Shown in pieces: positions 1 through 8,423 of a stretch of DNA of 46,660 bases. A program made the translations under genes and the position numbers. Origin of the DNA: a virus; the IMG/VR virus record IMGVR_UViG_3300046822_000295, positions 1 through 46,660 of that record, one strand, 5' to 3'. The notes below the pieces were generated by a model. It saw only the letters and a list, made by a program, of their open reading frames with translations, ran no database searches and was not told the DNA's origin. Positions within the stretch are counted from its first letter, which is position 1. Each line of letters begins with the position of its first letter.

Positions 1-130
1 GCGTTGAAGCCAGCGCGCGCGGCGCTGCCAACGCGCGCAATCTGGCGCCCGGTCGAGTCGTAGATGCTCGTCGCCACCTAGAAGCTAGCTCCGGGGTTGG
101 TGATTCTGGGCTTGAACGTTGGCGCCGGCG
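1..130. repeat. Contig-end direct repeat (circular closure), left copy
   Basis: Positions 1-130 match 46531-46660 at 129 of 130 bases; the only difference is T at 120 against G at 46650. The repeat spans the junction of two late genes: the start codon of the 376-residue internal protein (77, or 46607 on the right) and the end of the 237-residue protein at 78. Both genes become intact only if the contig is circular. I read this as assembly overlap of a circular or circularly permuted map rather than a true terminal repeat. Confidence 0.9.
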
Positions 131-791
131 CCAGTGGCGGCCGGTACGGCGCGAGGCCGGAGCCGGAGCTTGGCCCCTGCCCCGGCTTGAGCGGGCCCGG
201 AGCGCCGGGAATGGTTCCCGCTGGCGGCAGCATCCCGGGAATCCCGGGCTTCGGGCCGCCGGCAGGGGCCATCACGTTCGGCGTTGCTGGCGTGCCCCAC
301 AGCGACGAGGTGGCCCCGGCGAGGTCAATCATCGAGTTCCAGAACGTCTGGTCCTGCGAGTCGGCGCGCTGCGCGGCGGTGTTGGCCGCGCCCAGCTCGG
401 CACCGAATAGCGTGTTCTGCTTCTCCTTGCCCGTCGTGTAGAGCTGGTTCGCCTCCTCCGTCGCGCCCTGCTCGCGGCCCTGTGCCTCGGTCGCGGTGGC
501 TTCATCGGCGAGTGCCGCAGCAGCCGGGCCCTGGAGATTCCGAGCAAGAATCTGCCGTCCTTGCTCTGCTCGCTGAATCTGGGCGGCGCGTGCGGCACTC
601 CCCGAGACCTCGGTGCGGGTGCGCGCCGCCGCCGCCCGGTCCTCCGGGCTCAGGTACGCGCTCGGGCCCTCGTTTCGGTAACGCTGGATGATGCCCTGGA
701 TGTTCGGGGTCCTGGGACGGTGGTGGAACAGGCCAGCCGCTAGCGGAGCCAGCGTGCTCGCGACCTTGGCAGCGCCGAGGAGTGGCAGCAT
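78..791 (-). CDS. Putative internal virion / ejection protein (237 aa)
   Basis: This 237-residue protein has a small hydrophobic N-terminus (leucine- and alanine-rich, residues 2-22). An alanine- and glutamine-rich, probably helical middle follows (about 50-150), and the last 80 residues are rich in proline and glycine. I do not recognise a family. In short-tailed phages this place, after nozzle and fibre genes and before very large internal proteins, is usually held by internal core or ejection proteins, so that role is inferred from position only. Its ATG shares one base with the upstream TAA (TAATG). It ends in TAG inside an AGCTAGCTTCTAG context, and the next gene's GTG follows directly. 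Confidence 0.5.
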   Translation of the reverse strand: MLPLLGAAKVASTLAPLAAGLFHHRPRTPNIQGIIQRYRNEGPSAYLSPEDRAAAARTRTEVSGSAARAAQIQRAEQGRQILARNLQGPAAAALADEATATEAQGREQGATEEANQLYTTGKEKQNTLFGAELGAANTAAQRADSQDQTFWNSMIDLAGATSSLWGTPATPNVMAPAGGPKPGIPGMLPPAGTIPGAPGPLKPGQGPSSGSGLAPYRPPLAPAPTFKPRITNPGASF

Positions 792-1183
792 TACTGCTCA
801 CCTCCAATCATCAGCGTGACCTCGCCGCCATCTAGGGAGCCAGGGCCCACGAGGATGACGTTCACGCGCACGGTGTTCGTGGTCCACTTGTCGCGGTCGA
901 TGGGCTCGACGCTGGTGTGCATGACGCCACGCGGATTCAGGGTGTGCACCTTCATCGCGAACCCAGCGACGCGCCCCAGCGAGTGCTGCACCTCGTAGTT
1001 CGCCTTGGTGCTGCTGATGCCGAACGTGACGTAGACGGCATCGTGGTTGCCCACGTCGTTGCCGTGCGCGACCTTGCCGAAGCCGATGGCGCGCGGCTGG
1101 AAGTTCGAGTCACCGAGACTGCCGTCCAGCTTCGAGCGCTGGTCGATGCCGCTGGCGATGGGCGCTGGTGCTCCGCGTGGCAT
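791..1183 (-). CDS. Hypothetical virion protein (130 aa)
   Basis: A 130-residue protein predicted to be mostly beta strand, with no cysteines and no membrane segment. The start is ATG at 1183, chosen because a strong GGAGG ribosome site lies 4 bases upstream and the upstream tail gene stops 8 bases earlier. The window of virion genes from adaptor to internal proteins suggests a tail or fibre-associated role, but nothing in the sequence identifies it. Family not recognised. Confidence 0.6.
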   Translation of the reverse strand: MPRGAPAPIASGIDQRSKLDGSLGDSNFQPRAIGFGKVAHGNDVGNHDAVYVTFGISSTKANYEVQHSLGRVAGFAMKVHTLNPRGVMHTSVEPIDRDKWTTNTVRVNVILVGPGSLDGGEVTLMIGGEQ

Positions 1184-1191
1184 GGTGCCTC

Positions 1192-1896
1192 CTACGTCAA
1201 CTTGAGATAGAGCACGTACAGCGAGCCGGTGAGCCGGTTGCTGCCATCCATCCCCGCGCCGGTCAGGTAGGCTTCGAGAACCACGTAGGTCGCCGATGGG
1301 ATGGCGCCGATGCCGATGCCCGCAGGGTCTATCATGGCGTCGTACATCCGCACCACGTCGTTCGGCGTGGGCGTGGAGTCGTAGATGGTGGCGACCACCC
1401 TGAACTGGTAGTTGCCGGCGACGATGGTGGGTACGACCGACAGGGCGGCGAAGGTGGTGGCGGGCGCGGAGTCGCTGGTCGTGGAGTACGACCGCGCGGC
1501 GGCAGTCACTGGGATGTTGCCCTGGCCGCTCAGAATCTCGAGCTGGGCGAGCGTGATGCGGCTGCCCCCAACGGCCGTGAGCTTCGCCTTGGTGATGATG
1601 CCGTCCTTGATGTGGTTGGCGGTGCCCACGGCGGCGTTCGGCGAGCCAGCGTTGGCGTCGGCGAGCAGCACGCGCGAGTCCACCGCCCCGGTCTCCATCT
1701 TGGAGACCGGCACGCGCTCGCCCTGGTTGCCGGAGAGCTGCGAGCCCTTGATGCCTGCGGAGGGCGACAGGTTGTCGGTGGCTAGCTGGCCGTTCACGAT
1801 GTCGGCGGTGGCTTTGTCGTTCGCCAGCACCTGGGAGCCGAACGCGGTGTCGGTGCCATCCACAAGGTTGTTCGGAATCACGACTTGGGGCGCCAT
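1192..1896 (-). CDS. Putative tail fibre / receptor-binding protein (234 aa)
   Basis: The 234-residue protein starts with a short leader of the kind seen in tail fibre N-termini (MAPQVVIPNN). It continues with serine-, glycine- and alanine-rich segments containing repeated polar turns (for example NLSPSAGIKGSQL, and a stretch ending in NHIKDGIITKAKL). The C-terminal half is beta-rich, consistent with a trimeric fibre tip. It is translationally coupled to the nozzle gene upstream (ATGA overlap). Fibre assignment rests on composition and position; no family was recognised with certainty. Confidence 0.55.
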   Translation of the reverse strand: MAPQVVIPNNLVDGTDTAFGSQVLANDKATADIVNGQLATDNLSPSAGIKGSQLSGNQGERVPVSKMETGAVDSRVLLADANAGSPNAAVGTANHIKDGIITKAKLTAVGGSRITLAQLEILSGQGNIPVTAAARSYSTTSDSAPATTFAALSVVPTIVAGNYQFRVVATIYDSTPTPNDVVRMYDAMIDPAGIGIGAIPSATYVVLEAYLTGAGMDGSNRLTGSLYVLYLKLT

Positions 1897-4034
1897 CAGG
1901 ACATTCTCCTTTCAGGCAGCAATAGCACATCGGCGGCGAATCCCTTGAACTGAAAATCGCCGGCACAGTTGGCCGTCACCGTGACCCGGTAGCGCGTGCC
2001 GGTGAGCCCGGGCCGAAGTCCCGAGAACGGCGACACATCGGCCTGCTGGCCCCACTTGAACGTGCCCCACAGGGGTCCCGAGCCCCACTTGATGCCGGAC
2101 TGGGTAAGCAGGGCCGAGAACGAGCGCGAGTCGGGGTTCGGGGAGACCTGGAGCGACAGGCTCATGTTGGTGTCCACGCCCGAGAAGGCGAACGCCTCGA
2201 GCCGCTCGTACATCTTGAGCACGTCCGGGGTGCCGTCGTCTATCCAGGGCGTGATGAGCTGGACGCGGACTGCGGCGCCCGCGCTGCCGTCCGTGTGCTT
2301 CTCGTCGCCGAACCCGTACAGCGCCATCCACGTCCGGTAGTCGCCGCCACCGAAGTCGCGGGCGTCGGCCATCAGGATGGTCTGGGCGTCGCCGAAGCTG
2401 GCCCCGCGCTGCACCAGGATGTCCTGTGCGAACCAGTTCGTGAACTTGGTCCAGCCGCCGAAGCGCTGGTCGTAGACCATGAACGAGTCGTTGCGCGCGC
2501 CGCCGGTCGAGAACGACACGAGCAGGAGCTGGCCCAGGTAGTTCTTCACCACCACGTCGCCGAACCGGGTCTTGTTCATGGCGTCGAAGATGTGCCCAAT
2601 CTCCTCCCAGCCGAAGGGCTTCACCTCGTTGCCGACAATCTGGTGCAGGCCGGCGTCGCCGAAGAACCAGACGACGCCGCCCATCGCACCCGCGCAGCGC
2701 GGTCCCGCAGCTCCGGCTCCCGTGTAGATGGGGACCTGGATGAAGCTAGCTGCGTCGAAGCCCTCGAGCGCCCATACCGACCACTTCTTGAGGATGATGA
2801 GCCGGTCGTTCTGGCGCACGACAGCCTGAATCGAGTCGCCGTCGTCCTTGCCGAAGTCGTAGGCGACGAGCGCGTTCCAGTTGCACACGCCGGTGGCCTC
2901 GAGGTCGCCGATGGCCTGTGACGCATAGAGCGTCGAGCCCGCCCAGCCGAACAGCCGGTCGCGGTGGGCAATCACGCCCTCATAGTGCAGCGGCTCGCCG
3001 TGCTTGATTTCCGGGTCGGTCTGCGCCCCCATGGCCGAGTCGGCGAACTTGTCGCTGTACGTGCTTCCGGTGCCGTCGATGACGAAGTACCACGGCCCTT
3101 GCGCGTTGCCACCGGGCTTCGTGCGCTCGAGCGTCCAGCCCACGTAGTCGGAGCGAGCCTCCTGGACGATGTTGGTGATGTCCGCGCGCTGTGCCGCCGC
3201 CGCCGTGGTCGCGGTGACGGCAGCCGAGGCGATAGAGGAGCCGTTCCTGTAGCGGTAGCGCAGCCGCCAGAAGTAGGGGTTGGACTGGGTGAGGCCGCTC
3301 GTGGCGTCGTTGACGAGCGTGATGGTCATGGGCGCGCCGACGCCCAGGCTAGCTGCCTCGTAGTAGACCGTGGGGCTGCCGATGGTGAGGCGACAGTTCG
3401 GGACCGTGATGCCGCCGATGTTCAGGACGGCGACGCCAGAGGCCGTGGGGTTCGGCGCGATGCTGATGGTGTTGGCGCCGCGCACGACCGGGGCGGACAC
3501 GGTGGTGGCGCCGCCCAGCGTGCCAGCGCCGCTGATTTTAGTCACCGTCACACCGCTGGCGATGTCCATGAACGCCGGACGCGGCAGCGTCATGTTGTGC
3601 CAGGTGTCGGTCGGGTTCAGGACCGAGAAGAACATCGGCGGGTTGGTCGTGCCGAGCTGCGTCGCCCACAACACGTCGTTCAACTGGTCCCAGCTCATGC
3701 GGTTGCTGAGATGGAGCGCGTAGGGCGTCGTCTGCGCCGTGAACGCGCTCGCGGTCATGCGATTCAGCACGCCCACCGAGGCGTCCTTGCAACCCTCGAA
3801 GATGCGCGTCGTGCCGTCCGAGCCGATGTATTCCATCAGCGTGTGCGGCTCTTTCGTCAGCGTGGCGCTACAGGCGCGTTGGCTGCCGGCGCGGACCTTG
3901 ACGCCACCGAAGGGGCGCAGCAGCACGTTCTCCGCGACCGAGAGATGGCGCGCGCGGCGGCCGTAGTCCGAGACGCCGCCGACGATGCCCTTGGAGAAGT
4001 CGAGCATCTTGCTCGCGTAGCGCGGGCCAGCCAT
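1896..4034 (-). CDS. Tail nozzle / tail tubular protein B-like (712 aa)
   Basis: This large beta-rich protein of 712 residues follows the adaptor gene, the usual place of the nozzle (T7 gp12-like) in short-tailed phages. The N-terminus has a feature typical of such proteins, DFSKGIVGGVSDYGRRA followed by a statement of 'initial values' (ENVLLRPFGGVKVRAGS), where repeated blades follow. Later segments such as NDRLIILKKWSVWALEG and GGVVWFFGDAGLH resemble propeller blades. The start is ambiguous: GTG at 4037 overlaps the upstream stop as GTGA, and the next codon ATG at 4034 gives TGATG; I chose ATG. Confidence 0.75.
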   Translation of the reverse strand: MAGPRYASKMLDFSKGIVGGVSDYGRRARHLSVAENVLLRPFGGVKVRAGSQRACSATLTKEPHTLMEYIGSDGTTRIFEGCKDASVGVLNRMTASAFTAQTTPYALHLSNRMSWDQLNDVLWATQLGTTNPPMFFSVLNPTDTWHNMTLPRPAFMDIASGVTVTKISGAGTLGGATTVSAPVVRGANTISIAPNPTASGVAVLNIGGITVPNCRLTIGSPTVYYEAASLGVGAPMTITLVNDATSGLTQSNPYFWRLRYRYRNGSSIASAAVTATTAAAAQRADITNIVQEARSDYVGWTLERTKPGGNAQGPWYFVIDGTGSTYSDKFADSAMGAQTDPEIKHGEPLHYEGVIAHRDRLFGWAGSTLYASQAIGDLEATGVCNWNALVAYDFGKDDGDSIQAVVRQNDRLIILKKWSVWALEGFDAASFIQVPIYTGAGAAGPRCAGAMGGVVWFFGDAGLHQIVGNEVKPFGWEEIGHIFDAMNKTRFGDVVVKNYLGQLLLVSFSTGGARNDSFMVYDQRFGGWTKFTNWFAQDILVQRGASFGDAQTILMADARDFGGGDYRTWMALYGFGDEKHTDGSAGAAVRVQLITPWIDDGTPDVLKMYERLEAFAFSGVDTNMSLSLQVSPNPDSRSFSALLTQSGIKWGSGPLWGTFKWGQQADVSPFSGLRPGLTGTRYRVTVTANCAGDFQFKGFAADVLLLPERRMS

Positions 4035-4708
4035 CACACCTGCCCGTCAAAGTAGCTGTTGAAGCGGCCCCTCGCGCGGAGGTTCGGGCGGCGGTCGCGA
4101 CCACGGTCCTCGAACGTGTCGCGGCTCTGCGTCATGCTCCCGACCCACTCCTGCTCGCGGGCCTGCGCCTCGTCCAGTCGGCGCTGGCGCTTCAGGAGGT
4201 GGATGATGATGCCCTCGGTCAAGAGGTCGCGGCACACGTCTGGGAACGCCGTCGTCTCCGTCGTCGGGTCCACCACGTCCGGCGGCAGCCCCCAGTACCG
4301 AATCCTCCCGCCGGAGACGAGCGTGGCCGCTGGCGCCGGGTAGAGCTGGAAGTAGCCCTGGCGCACGAAGTAGTGCTTCGTGTCGCCCGTCGCCGTCTGC
4401 CGGTTCGTGACCTGCGCGTGCTCGTCCTCGAACAGCTCCTTCAGCTCCCAGTAGCTGTAGAGGTCGCTGGGGGTGAGCGTCGCGTACATCTTGCGGACGC
4501 CCTTGCAGTCGTCGGGGAGCCGGTAGAGGTCGGAGTTCGCCACATGGTCGAAGAACGCCTCGTACTCGATGACGTTCAGCCGGATTGCGACCTTCTGCGC
4601 GGTGCGGTTGTAGAACGAGAGCTGCTCGTCCTGCGGGATACTGCGGGCGCCGGGGTCGGAGAGACCGATGAGCGCGTCGTTCAGGATTTTCTGGACAAGG
4701 AAGCTCAT
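4034..4708 (-). CDS. Head-to-tail adaptor / tail tubular protein A-like (224 aa)
   Basis: A 224-residue, largely helical protein. Its N-terminal part (residues 1-70) reads like adaptor proteins that dock under the portal: a helix, an IPQDEQLSFYN loop, and then RLPDDCKGVRKMY, reminiscent of the 'LP.D...v..v' signature of T7 gp11-like adaptors. The C-terminus is arginine-rich. It lies directly between the 270-residue virion protein and the nozzle, with ATGA and GTGA overlaps on both sides. Function follows from this order plus general resemblance, not from a database hit. Confidence 0.7.
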   Translation of the reverse strand: MSFLVQKILNDALIGLSDPGARSIPQDEQLSFYNRTAQKVAIRLNVIEYEAFFDHVANSDLYRLPDDCKGVRKMYATLTPSDLYSYWELKELFEDEHAQVTNRQTATGDTKHYFVRQGYFQLYPAPAATLVSGGRIRYWGLPPDVVDPTTETTAFPDVCRDLLTEGIIIHLLKRQRRLDEAQAREQEWVGSMTQSRDTFEDRGRDRRPNLRARGRFNSYFDGQV

Positions 4709-5517
4709 AGCGCCGTCATCACCTTCCGGTACTGGGTCGTGGGCATGACGCGCTTGACGTAGGGCGTCAGCACGTCCCAGTTGAACTCGGAGTTGGGGTC
4801 GGTGCTCGGCACCGTGCCCCAGAGCGGTGCGTAGGGCGACGGGTTGTAGAACGTCGGGTAGAGCGTCCAGCTAGCTGGGGTGAAGTTCAGTGGCGCCCAG
4901 GTAGTTCCCGCCAGAACCGGGACCAGCGCCGCGCTTGTCGGGTCGTCAATGTTGAACGTCATCGCCCCGGCACCGTAGAGCGTCGAGAAGAACGAGGCTG
5001 CGGCGCTGCGGATGGAGACGCGCATGTTGGCGATGGCGTCGATGCCGTTGAACAGCATCAGCAGCCCGTTGTGGGTCGGCAGCGCGGGGCTCGAGCTGGC
5101 TGTGGGAGAGGTCACGGCCTCCGTCAGCGGGTCCTCCTGCAACCGCAGGCGCAGCGTCTGCGCGCCGTTGTCGTAGTCGAGTCGCGCGGTGTGCCACTCG
5201 CCGGAGCTGGTGACGATGCCGCTGGGGCTCTGCACCACGTCACCGAACTGGGTCGTGCCGACGATGCGGCCGGATGGCGAAACGCCTATCGCCATGACGT
5301 TCTTGGCCGGCGCCGGCTTGCCCAGGTCGCCGAACGCGATGAGCGGGTGGCACTCGTCGGAGCTAGCCAGCGCCTTGGGCAGAGCGTGGACGGAGAACTG
5401 GACCACCAGCTCAGTCAGCCCGTCCTCGGGGAGAGCCTGCGCGTTGGCGCCGAGCGACGCGGAGGTGAACGCGAAGTACGGCGAGCCGTGGTTCTTGACC
5501 GCGCGATACGTGCTCAC
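4705..5517 (-). CDS. Hypothetical virion protein with lectin-like fold features (270 aa)
   Basis: The gene begins at GTG 5517, just after the upstream stop at 5522; no ATG lies near. The 270-residue product is beta-rich, with alternating hydrophobic residues and segments such as SSGEWHTARLDYDNGAQ that look like a concanavalin/LamG-type jelly roll. The end (VLTPYVKRVMPTTQYRKVM) is basic. It sits between capsid accessory genes and the tail adaptor, so it could be a head fibre, capsid decoration or tail component. The fold suggestion is by eye. Confidence 0.5.
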   Translation of the reverse strand: MSTYRAVKNHGSPYFAFTSASLGANAQALPEDGLTELVVQFSVHALPKALASSDECHPLIAFGDLGKPAPAKNVMAIGVSPSGRIVGTTQFGDVVQSPSGIVTSSGEWHTARLDYDNGAQTLRLRLQEDPLTEAVTSPTASSSPALPTHNGLLMLFNGIDAIANMRVSIRSAAASFFSTLYGAGAMTFNIDDPTSAALVPVLAGTTWAPLNFTPASWTLYPTFYNPSPYAPLWGTVPSTDPNSEFNWDVLTPYVKRVMPTTQYRKVMTAL

Positions 5518-5521
5518 GGGG

Positions 5522-5977
5522 TCAGACCAGGATGGACTGCCAATACTTCTCGTCCCAGTTCGCCATCCCCTTGTCCCCTGGGTAGAACTTCTCGAAGTAG
5601 ATTGCCAGCCACAGCTCGAGCGACGACAGCGTGCCGGCGGTGCTGACGCTCCCCTGGAACCAGCGATAGGGGATGTAGGGAGCGAGCACGCCGCTTGGAG
5701 AGTTGCAGGCGAACCCGGTCCAGAGGATGGTGGTGCCCAGCCCAATCGCCGTGGTGCTGGCGCCGCACTGTTGCATACCGTTCGCCGGGGAGGCGTTGAA
5801 CGCCCCTGTCATCGCCACGACATCCGCGACGAGGCCAGCCGTGGCGCTGACAGTTCCGGCGGTACCCTTGAAGCCGAACATCACCTGGCGTGCACCCAGG
5901 CACGGGATGGCCGGCGTGAGGGCGCTTCCGCCAACCTGGTCCGCCGGCACGCGCACCCTGCCAATTCTGAAGTCCAT
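5522..5977 (-). CDS. Hypothetical virion protein (151 aa)
   Basis: The start ATG at 5977 is preceded by a strong AAGGAGG ribosome site 4 bases upstream, which excludes the longer reading back to 5995. The protein is 151 residues, small-residue-rich, with no obvious membrane segment. The last 35 residues (LWLAIYFEKFYPGDKGMANW) are aromatic. It follows the presumed decoration gene after a 72-base gap that contains a stable hairpin, so its level may be set separately from the capsid genes. No family recognised. Confidence 0.55.
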   Translation of the reverse strand: MDFRIGRVRVPADQVGGSALTPAIPCLGARQVMFGFKGTAGTVSATAGLVADVVAMTGAFNASPANGMQQCGASTTAIGLGTTILWTGFACNSPSGVLAPYIPYRWFQGSVSTAGTLSSLELWLAIYFEKFYPGDKGMANWDEKYWQSILV

Positions 5978-5995
5978 TTCGCCTCCTTGAACCAA

Positions 5996-6033
5996 GAGAG
6001 GACGGGCCCCGGAAGGCGACCCGTCCAGCTCTC
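5996..6033 (-). terminator. Hairpin between capsid-accessory genes, possible weak terminator
   Basis: The arms GAGAGGACGGG (5996-6006) and CCCGTCC-AG-CTCTC (6020-6033) pair over 12 base pairs, with a two-base AG bulge and a 13-base loop. It lies in the 72-base gap downstream of the 182-residue gene. In the direction of transcription (minus) the sequence after the stem is TTGGTTC, not a U-tract. It may therefore be a pause, a processing site or an mRNA 3'-end stabiliser rather than a strong intrinsic terminator. Confidence 0.4.
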
Positions 6034-6049
6034 GGGGGTGTGCGGTTGG

Positions 6050-6598
6050 CTACAGAGCCTGCGGTGCCACCATGATGCCCAGCTTCGTTGTCGAGCCGGT
6101 ATCCGTGAAGCCACCGGTGTTGCCGGCGGGCTTGAGCACGAGGCCGCAGGAGTTCGCCGGCGCCGTTGCTGCTGCCGCGTTGGAAATGACCAGCCCGGCC
6201 GTACCTGCCGAGTTGGCGTGATGGCCGATGGTCCCGGTTGCGCCCGCCACGTTGGCGAGAGCGATGCTGCCGGGCCCTGCGACGACAATCTCGGCACCGA
6301 CCGGAGCGCTGGTCAGGGCGACGCCGAACCAGGCGCGGTCGAGCGAGCCCGCCGTGTTGCACTTGCGGCCGGCGTAGATGTTCTCCGCCGGAGCGCCGGT
6401 ATCCACGGCGGCAACGAAGCTGCCGCCGAAGATAAGCGATGCCGCCGGGTCGAGCACGAAGCCGTCGCCGATTGCTGCCGCCGCCGTCGTGACCCTCACC
6501 GTGTAGATGATTCCGAATAGGCCGGAACCAACCCACAGCACAGTGCCGTCTGCGCCAATCACTCGGATTGGCAGTTTCAGGTTGATGGACTCAGCCAC
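6050..6598 (-). CDS. Putative capsid decoration protein (182 aa)
   Basis: A 182-residue, alanine/glycine-rich, beta-strand protein encoded immediately after the major capsid gene (13-base gap). It contains repeated short strands rich in Ala, Gly, Val and Thr (for example TVRVTTAAAAIGDGFVL and VVAGPGSIALANVAGATG), no charged core and very few lysines, as expected of a surface decoration or cement protein. The role is inferred from composition and its place next to the capsid gene; no named family was identified. Confidence 0.5.
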   Translation of the reverse strand: MAESINLKLPIRVIGADGTVLWVGSGLFGIIYTVRVTTAAAAIGDGFVLDPAASLIFGGSFVAAVDTGAPAENIYAGRKCNTAGSLDRAWFGVALTSAPVGAEIVVAGPGSIALANVAGATGTIGHHANSAGTAGLVISNAAAATAPANSCGLVLKPAGNTGGFTDTGSTTKLGIMVAPQAL

Positions 6599-6611
6599 TG
6601 AGAATCACCTC

Positions 6612-7658
6612 CTAGCCGGACAGAACAGCGGTGGTCGTGACCTGGTTGATGACGCCACTCGAGCGCCGCTCATCGAAGCACATCTCGCCGCGCCAGAAGA
6701 TGTAGGCGACCCGAGCATCCTGGTCGATTGGCTTGCGCCAGTCCTCCATCTCCATGTTGCGACGCGGGTGGACCCACAGCCCCAGCGACTCCTCATCGAT
6801 GAGGTAGACCTTCTCGACATCGGAGGCGCGCGGAGCGCGCTCGTCGGCGACCCATGGCGCGGAGCGGTACATCAGGTTGCGGAACCCCGCCTTCGCCAAG
6901 TCCGTCTGCTGCTGCGGACGGTCGTAGCGCTCGTTGCGCGCCATCGAGTTGTGGAAGTCGCTCCACGCTCCCCAGTTCGACAGGATGATGCTCGGCTGCT
7001 CGCCCGAGCGGAGCGCGATGCGGCCCCACATCTTCGACACCGGGTTGTCCTGGGCGTACATGAACGTCGCCCCGACGCTGCCACAGGTGTAGCCGGTGCC
7101 GTCGTTGTTGTGCTGCCACCAGCCGTTCGGGTCCGACGCCGGAAGCGAGCCGCCGGCGAGGATGCCGCCGTAGCTAGCTGACGCCGGGAACTGCTGGCCG
7201 TTCGTGTCCTTGAGCGCGTACTGGAGGCCGGTGATGGCCTTCGGGTTCGAGCCGTCGTTGTAGAGGTTCGTCCCGATGAGGTCCACAGCCGTGCGCTCCG
7301 CAATCCGCATCTTCTGCGCGACCAGGTTCATCACCGCCTCGGGGCCGGTGACAGCCAGCTCCTCGTCGGAGTCGATAGCCACCGTGACCTGGGCGTTCTT
7401 CGGGAAATACTGCGCGGCCTTGATGGGGTTGCGAACCGACGTGTCGAACTTGTCGGTGCCGCTGTACCACGAGCCGCCGCCGCCTTCGGGAGCGAACGAG
7501 AGCGGGACGACGATGGTCGGGCCACCGGTCCAGTCGCGCACTCGCGACTTCCACCTGTAGAACAGAGCGTTCGACAGGAAGAAGTTGTCCTTGAGCTTGG
7601 GGACGTGCTTGTTCCGCGCCAGCGCGGAAACCATGTCCCAGTTGATGGTGTACGCCAT
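6612..7658 (-). CDS. Major capsid protein (348 aa)
   Basis: The 348-residue product follows the scaffold-like gene and precedes the decoration-like gene, the usual capsid order. The N-terminal arm, the extended loop (residues 48-75, glycine-rich, WTGGPTIVVPLSFAPEGGGG) and the following long spine helix region (VTGPEAVMNLVAQKMRIAERTAVDL, which I split here as VTGPEAVMNLVAQ and KMRIAERTAVDL) fit an HK97-type coat protein. The ATG at 7658 has AAGGAG nine bases upstream, but that site lies in a small hairpin (7665-7679) that could limit initiation. Confidence 0.8.
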   Translation of the reverse strand: MAYTINWDMVSALARNKHVPKLKDNFFLSNALFYRWKSRVRDWTGGPTIVVPLSFAPEGGGGSWYSGTDKFDTSVRNPIKAAQYFPKNAQVTVAIDSDEELAVTGPEAVMNLVAQKMRIAERTAVDLIGTNLYNDGSNPKAITGLQYALKDTNGQQFPASASYGGILAGGSLPASDPNGWWQHNNDGTGYTCGSVGATFMYAQDNPVSKMWGRIALRSGEQPSIILSNWGAWSDFHNSMARNERYDRPQQQTDLAKAGFRNLMYRSAPWVADERAPRASDVEKVYLIDEESLGLWVHPRRNMEMEDWRKPIDQDARVAYIFWRGEMCFDERRSSGVINQVTTTAVLSG

Positions 7659-7664
7659 GTCAAC

Positions 7665-7679
7665 TCACTCCTTGAGTGA
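7665..7679 (-). promoter_or_regulatory. Hairpin holding the capsid ribosome-binding site
   Basis: TCACTC (7665-7670) and GAGTGA (7674-7679) form a perfect six-base stem with a three-base loop. In the mRNA the AAGGAG Shine-Dalgarno of the major capsid gene spans the loop and the 3' arm, so the fold would mask it. Confidence 0.45.
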
Positions 7680-7685
7680 AGGCGC

Positions 7686-8423
7686 CTAGTAGCTCCCCAA
7701 CTTCGCCAGCTCGCTCGGATTCGCGAGCGTGCTCCTGGTGATGTCGGAGTAATCACGGCGCCGACCGTCGTGCTTGAAGGGCTGCGGTGTCCCGGGCCCT
7801 GCGGTCGAGGTGTCAATCACCGTGGCGGCCTTGCCGTCGTTCCCGGGAGCCGTCTTTGGCTGGGCGGGAGGGGCGGCAGTCAGGCGGCCCTGGAGTTCGG
7901 GCAACACGTACAGGCTTGCGCGCTCGAAGGACCACACGCCGATGAGTGCTGGGTTCTTCTCGAAGAAGGCGCCGACCGTCTCCACTTCGGGGTCGGACAT
8001 CTTCAGCTTGCCGGCCGTCGAGCGGACCTCGTGAACCATGCGGTCCTCCTCGGCCTTGATGGCGGCCTGCTCGCCCTGCTGCTTCAACTGCGCGTTCTCC
8101 GCCTCGAGCGCCTTGATGCGCTGCTCCTCGGCGGACAGCTCGGTGTTCTCGGCGGCCTCGCGCGCGGCCTTGGCCTTGCGCGCCTCGATGGCCTCGAGGC
8201 TCTGGGTCATGGCGGCCGTGAACTCCTCGACCGTCGCGAACTCCTTGTCCTCGGGCTCGTCCTGCGGTGGCGTCTCCGGCGCTGGTGGCTCGTCGGTCTT
8301 GGGCTTGGGGTCCGCCACCGGCGGCTTCTCGGCTACCGGCGGCGGTGCCTCCGTGCTGATGGGCGTCTCGCTGTGAGCCCCCAGCTCCTCTGGCGTTGGA
8401 ACCCCGTCCGTCGCAATCGGCAT
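7686..8423 (-). CDS. Scaffolding-like protein (245 aa)
   Basis: The protein is 245 residues, very acidic and proline-rich over its first 75 residues. It then has a coiled coil (about 85-145: EAIEARKAKAAREAAENTEL and ALEAENAQLKQQGEQAAIKA) and a more ordered C-terminal part with a basic last 30 residues. This acidic, coiled-coil, capsid-adjacent profile is characteristic of scaffolding proteins. Starts GTG 8426 and ATG 8423 are adjacent; ATG has GGAGG six bases upstream and overlaps the preceding stop as TGATG. Confidence 0.7.
   Translation of the reverse strand: MPIATDGVPTPEELGAHSETPISTEAPPPVAEKPPVADPKPKTDEPPAPETPPQDEPEDKEFATVEEFTAAMTQSLEAIEARKAKAAREAAENTELSAEEQRIKALEAENAQLKQQGEQAAIKAEEDRMVHEVRSTAGKLKMSDPEVETVGAFFEKNPALIGVWSFERASLYVLPELQGRLTAAPPAQPKTAPGNDGKAATVIDTSTAGPGTPQPFKHDGRRRDYSDITRSTLANPSELAKLGSY

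Noticed and set aside
1-130. True direct terminal repeat of a T7-like linear genome
   Set aside because: The repeat lies across a tight gene junction and contains a mismatch; assembly overlap of a circular map is simpler.
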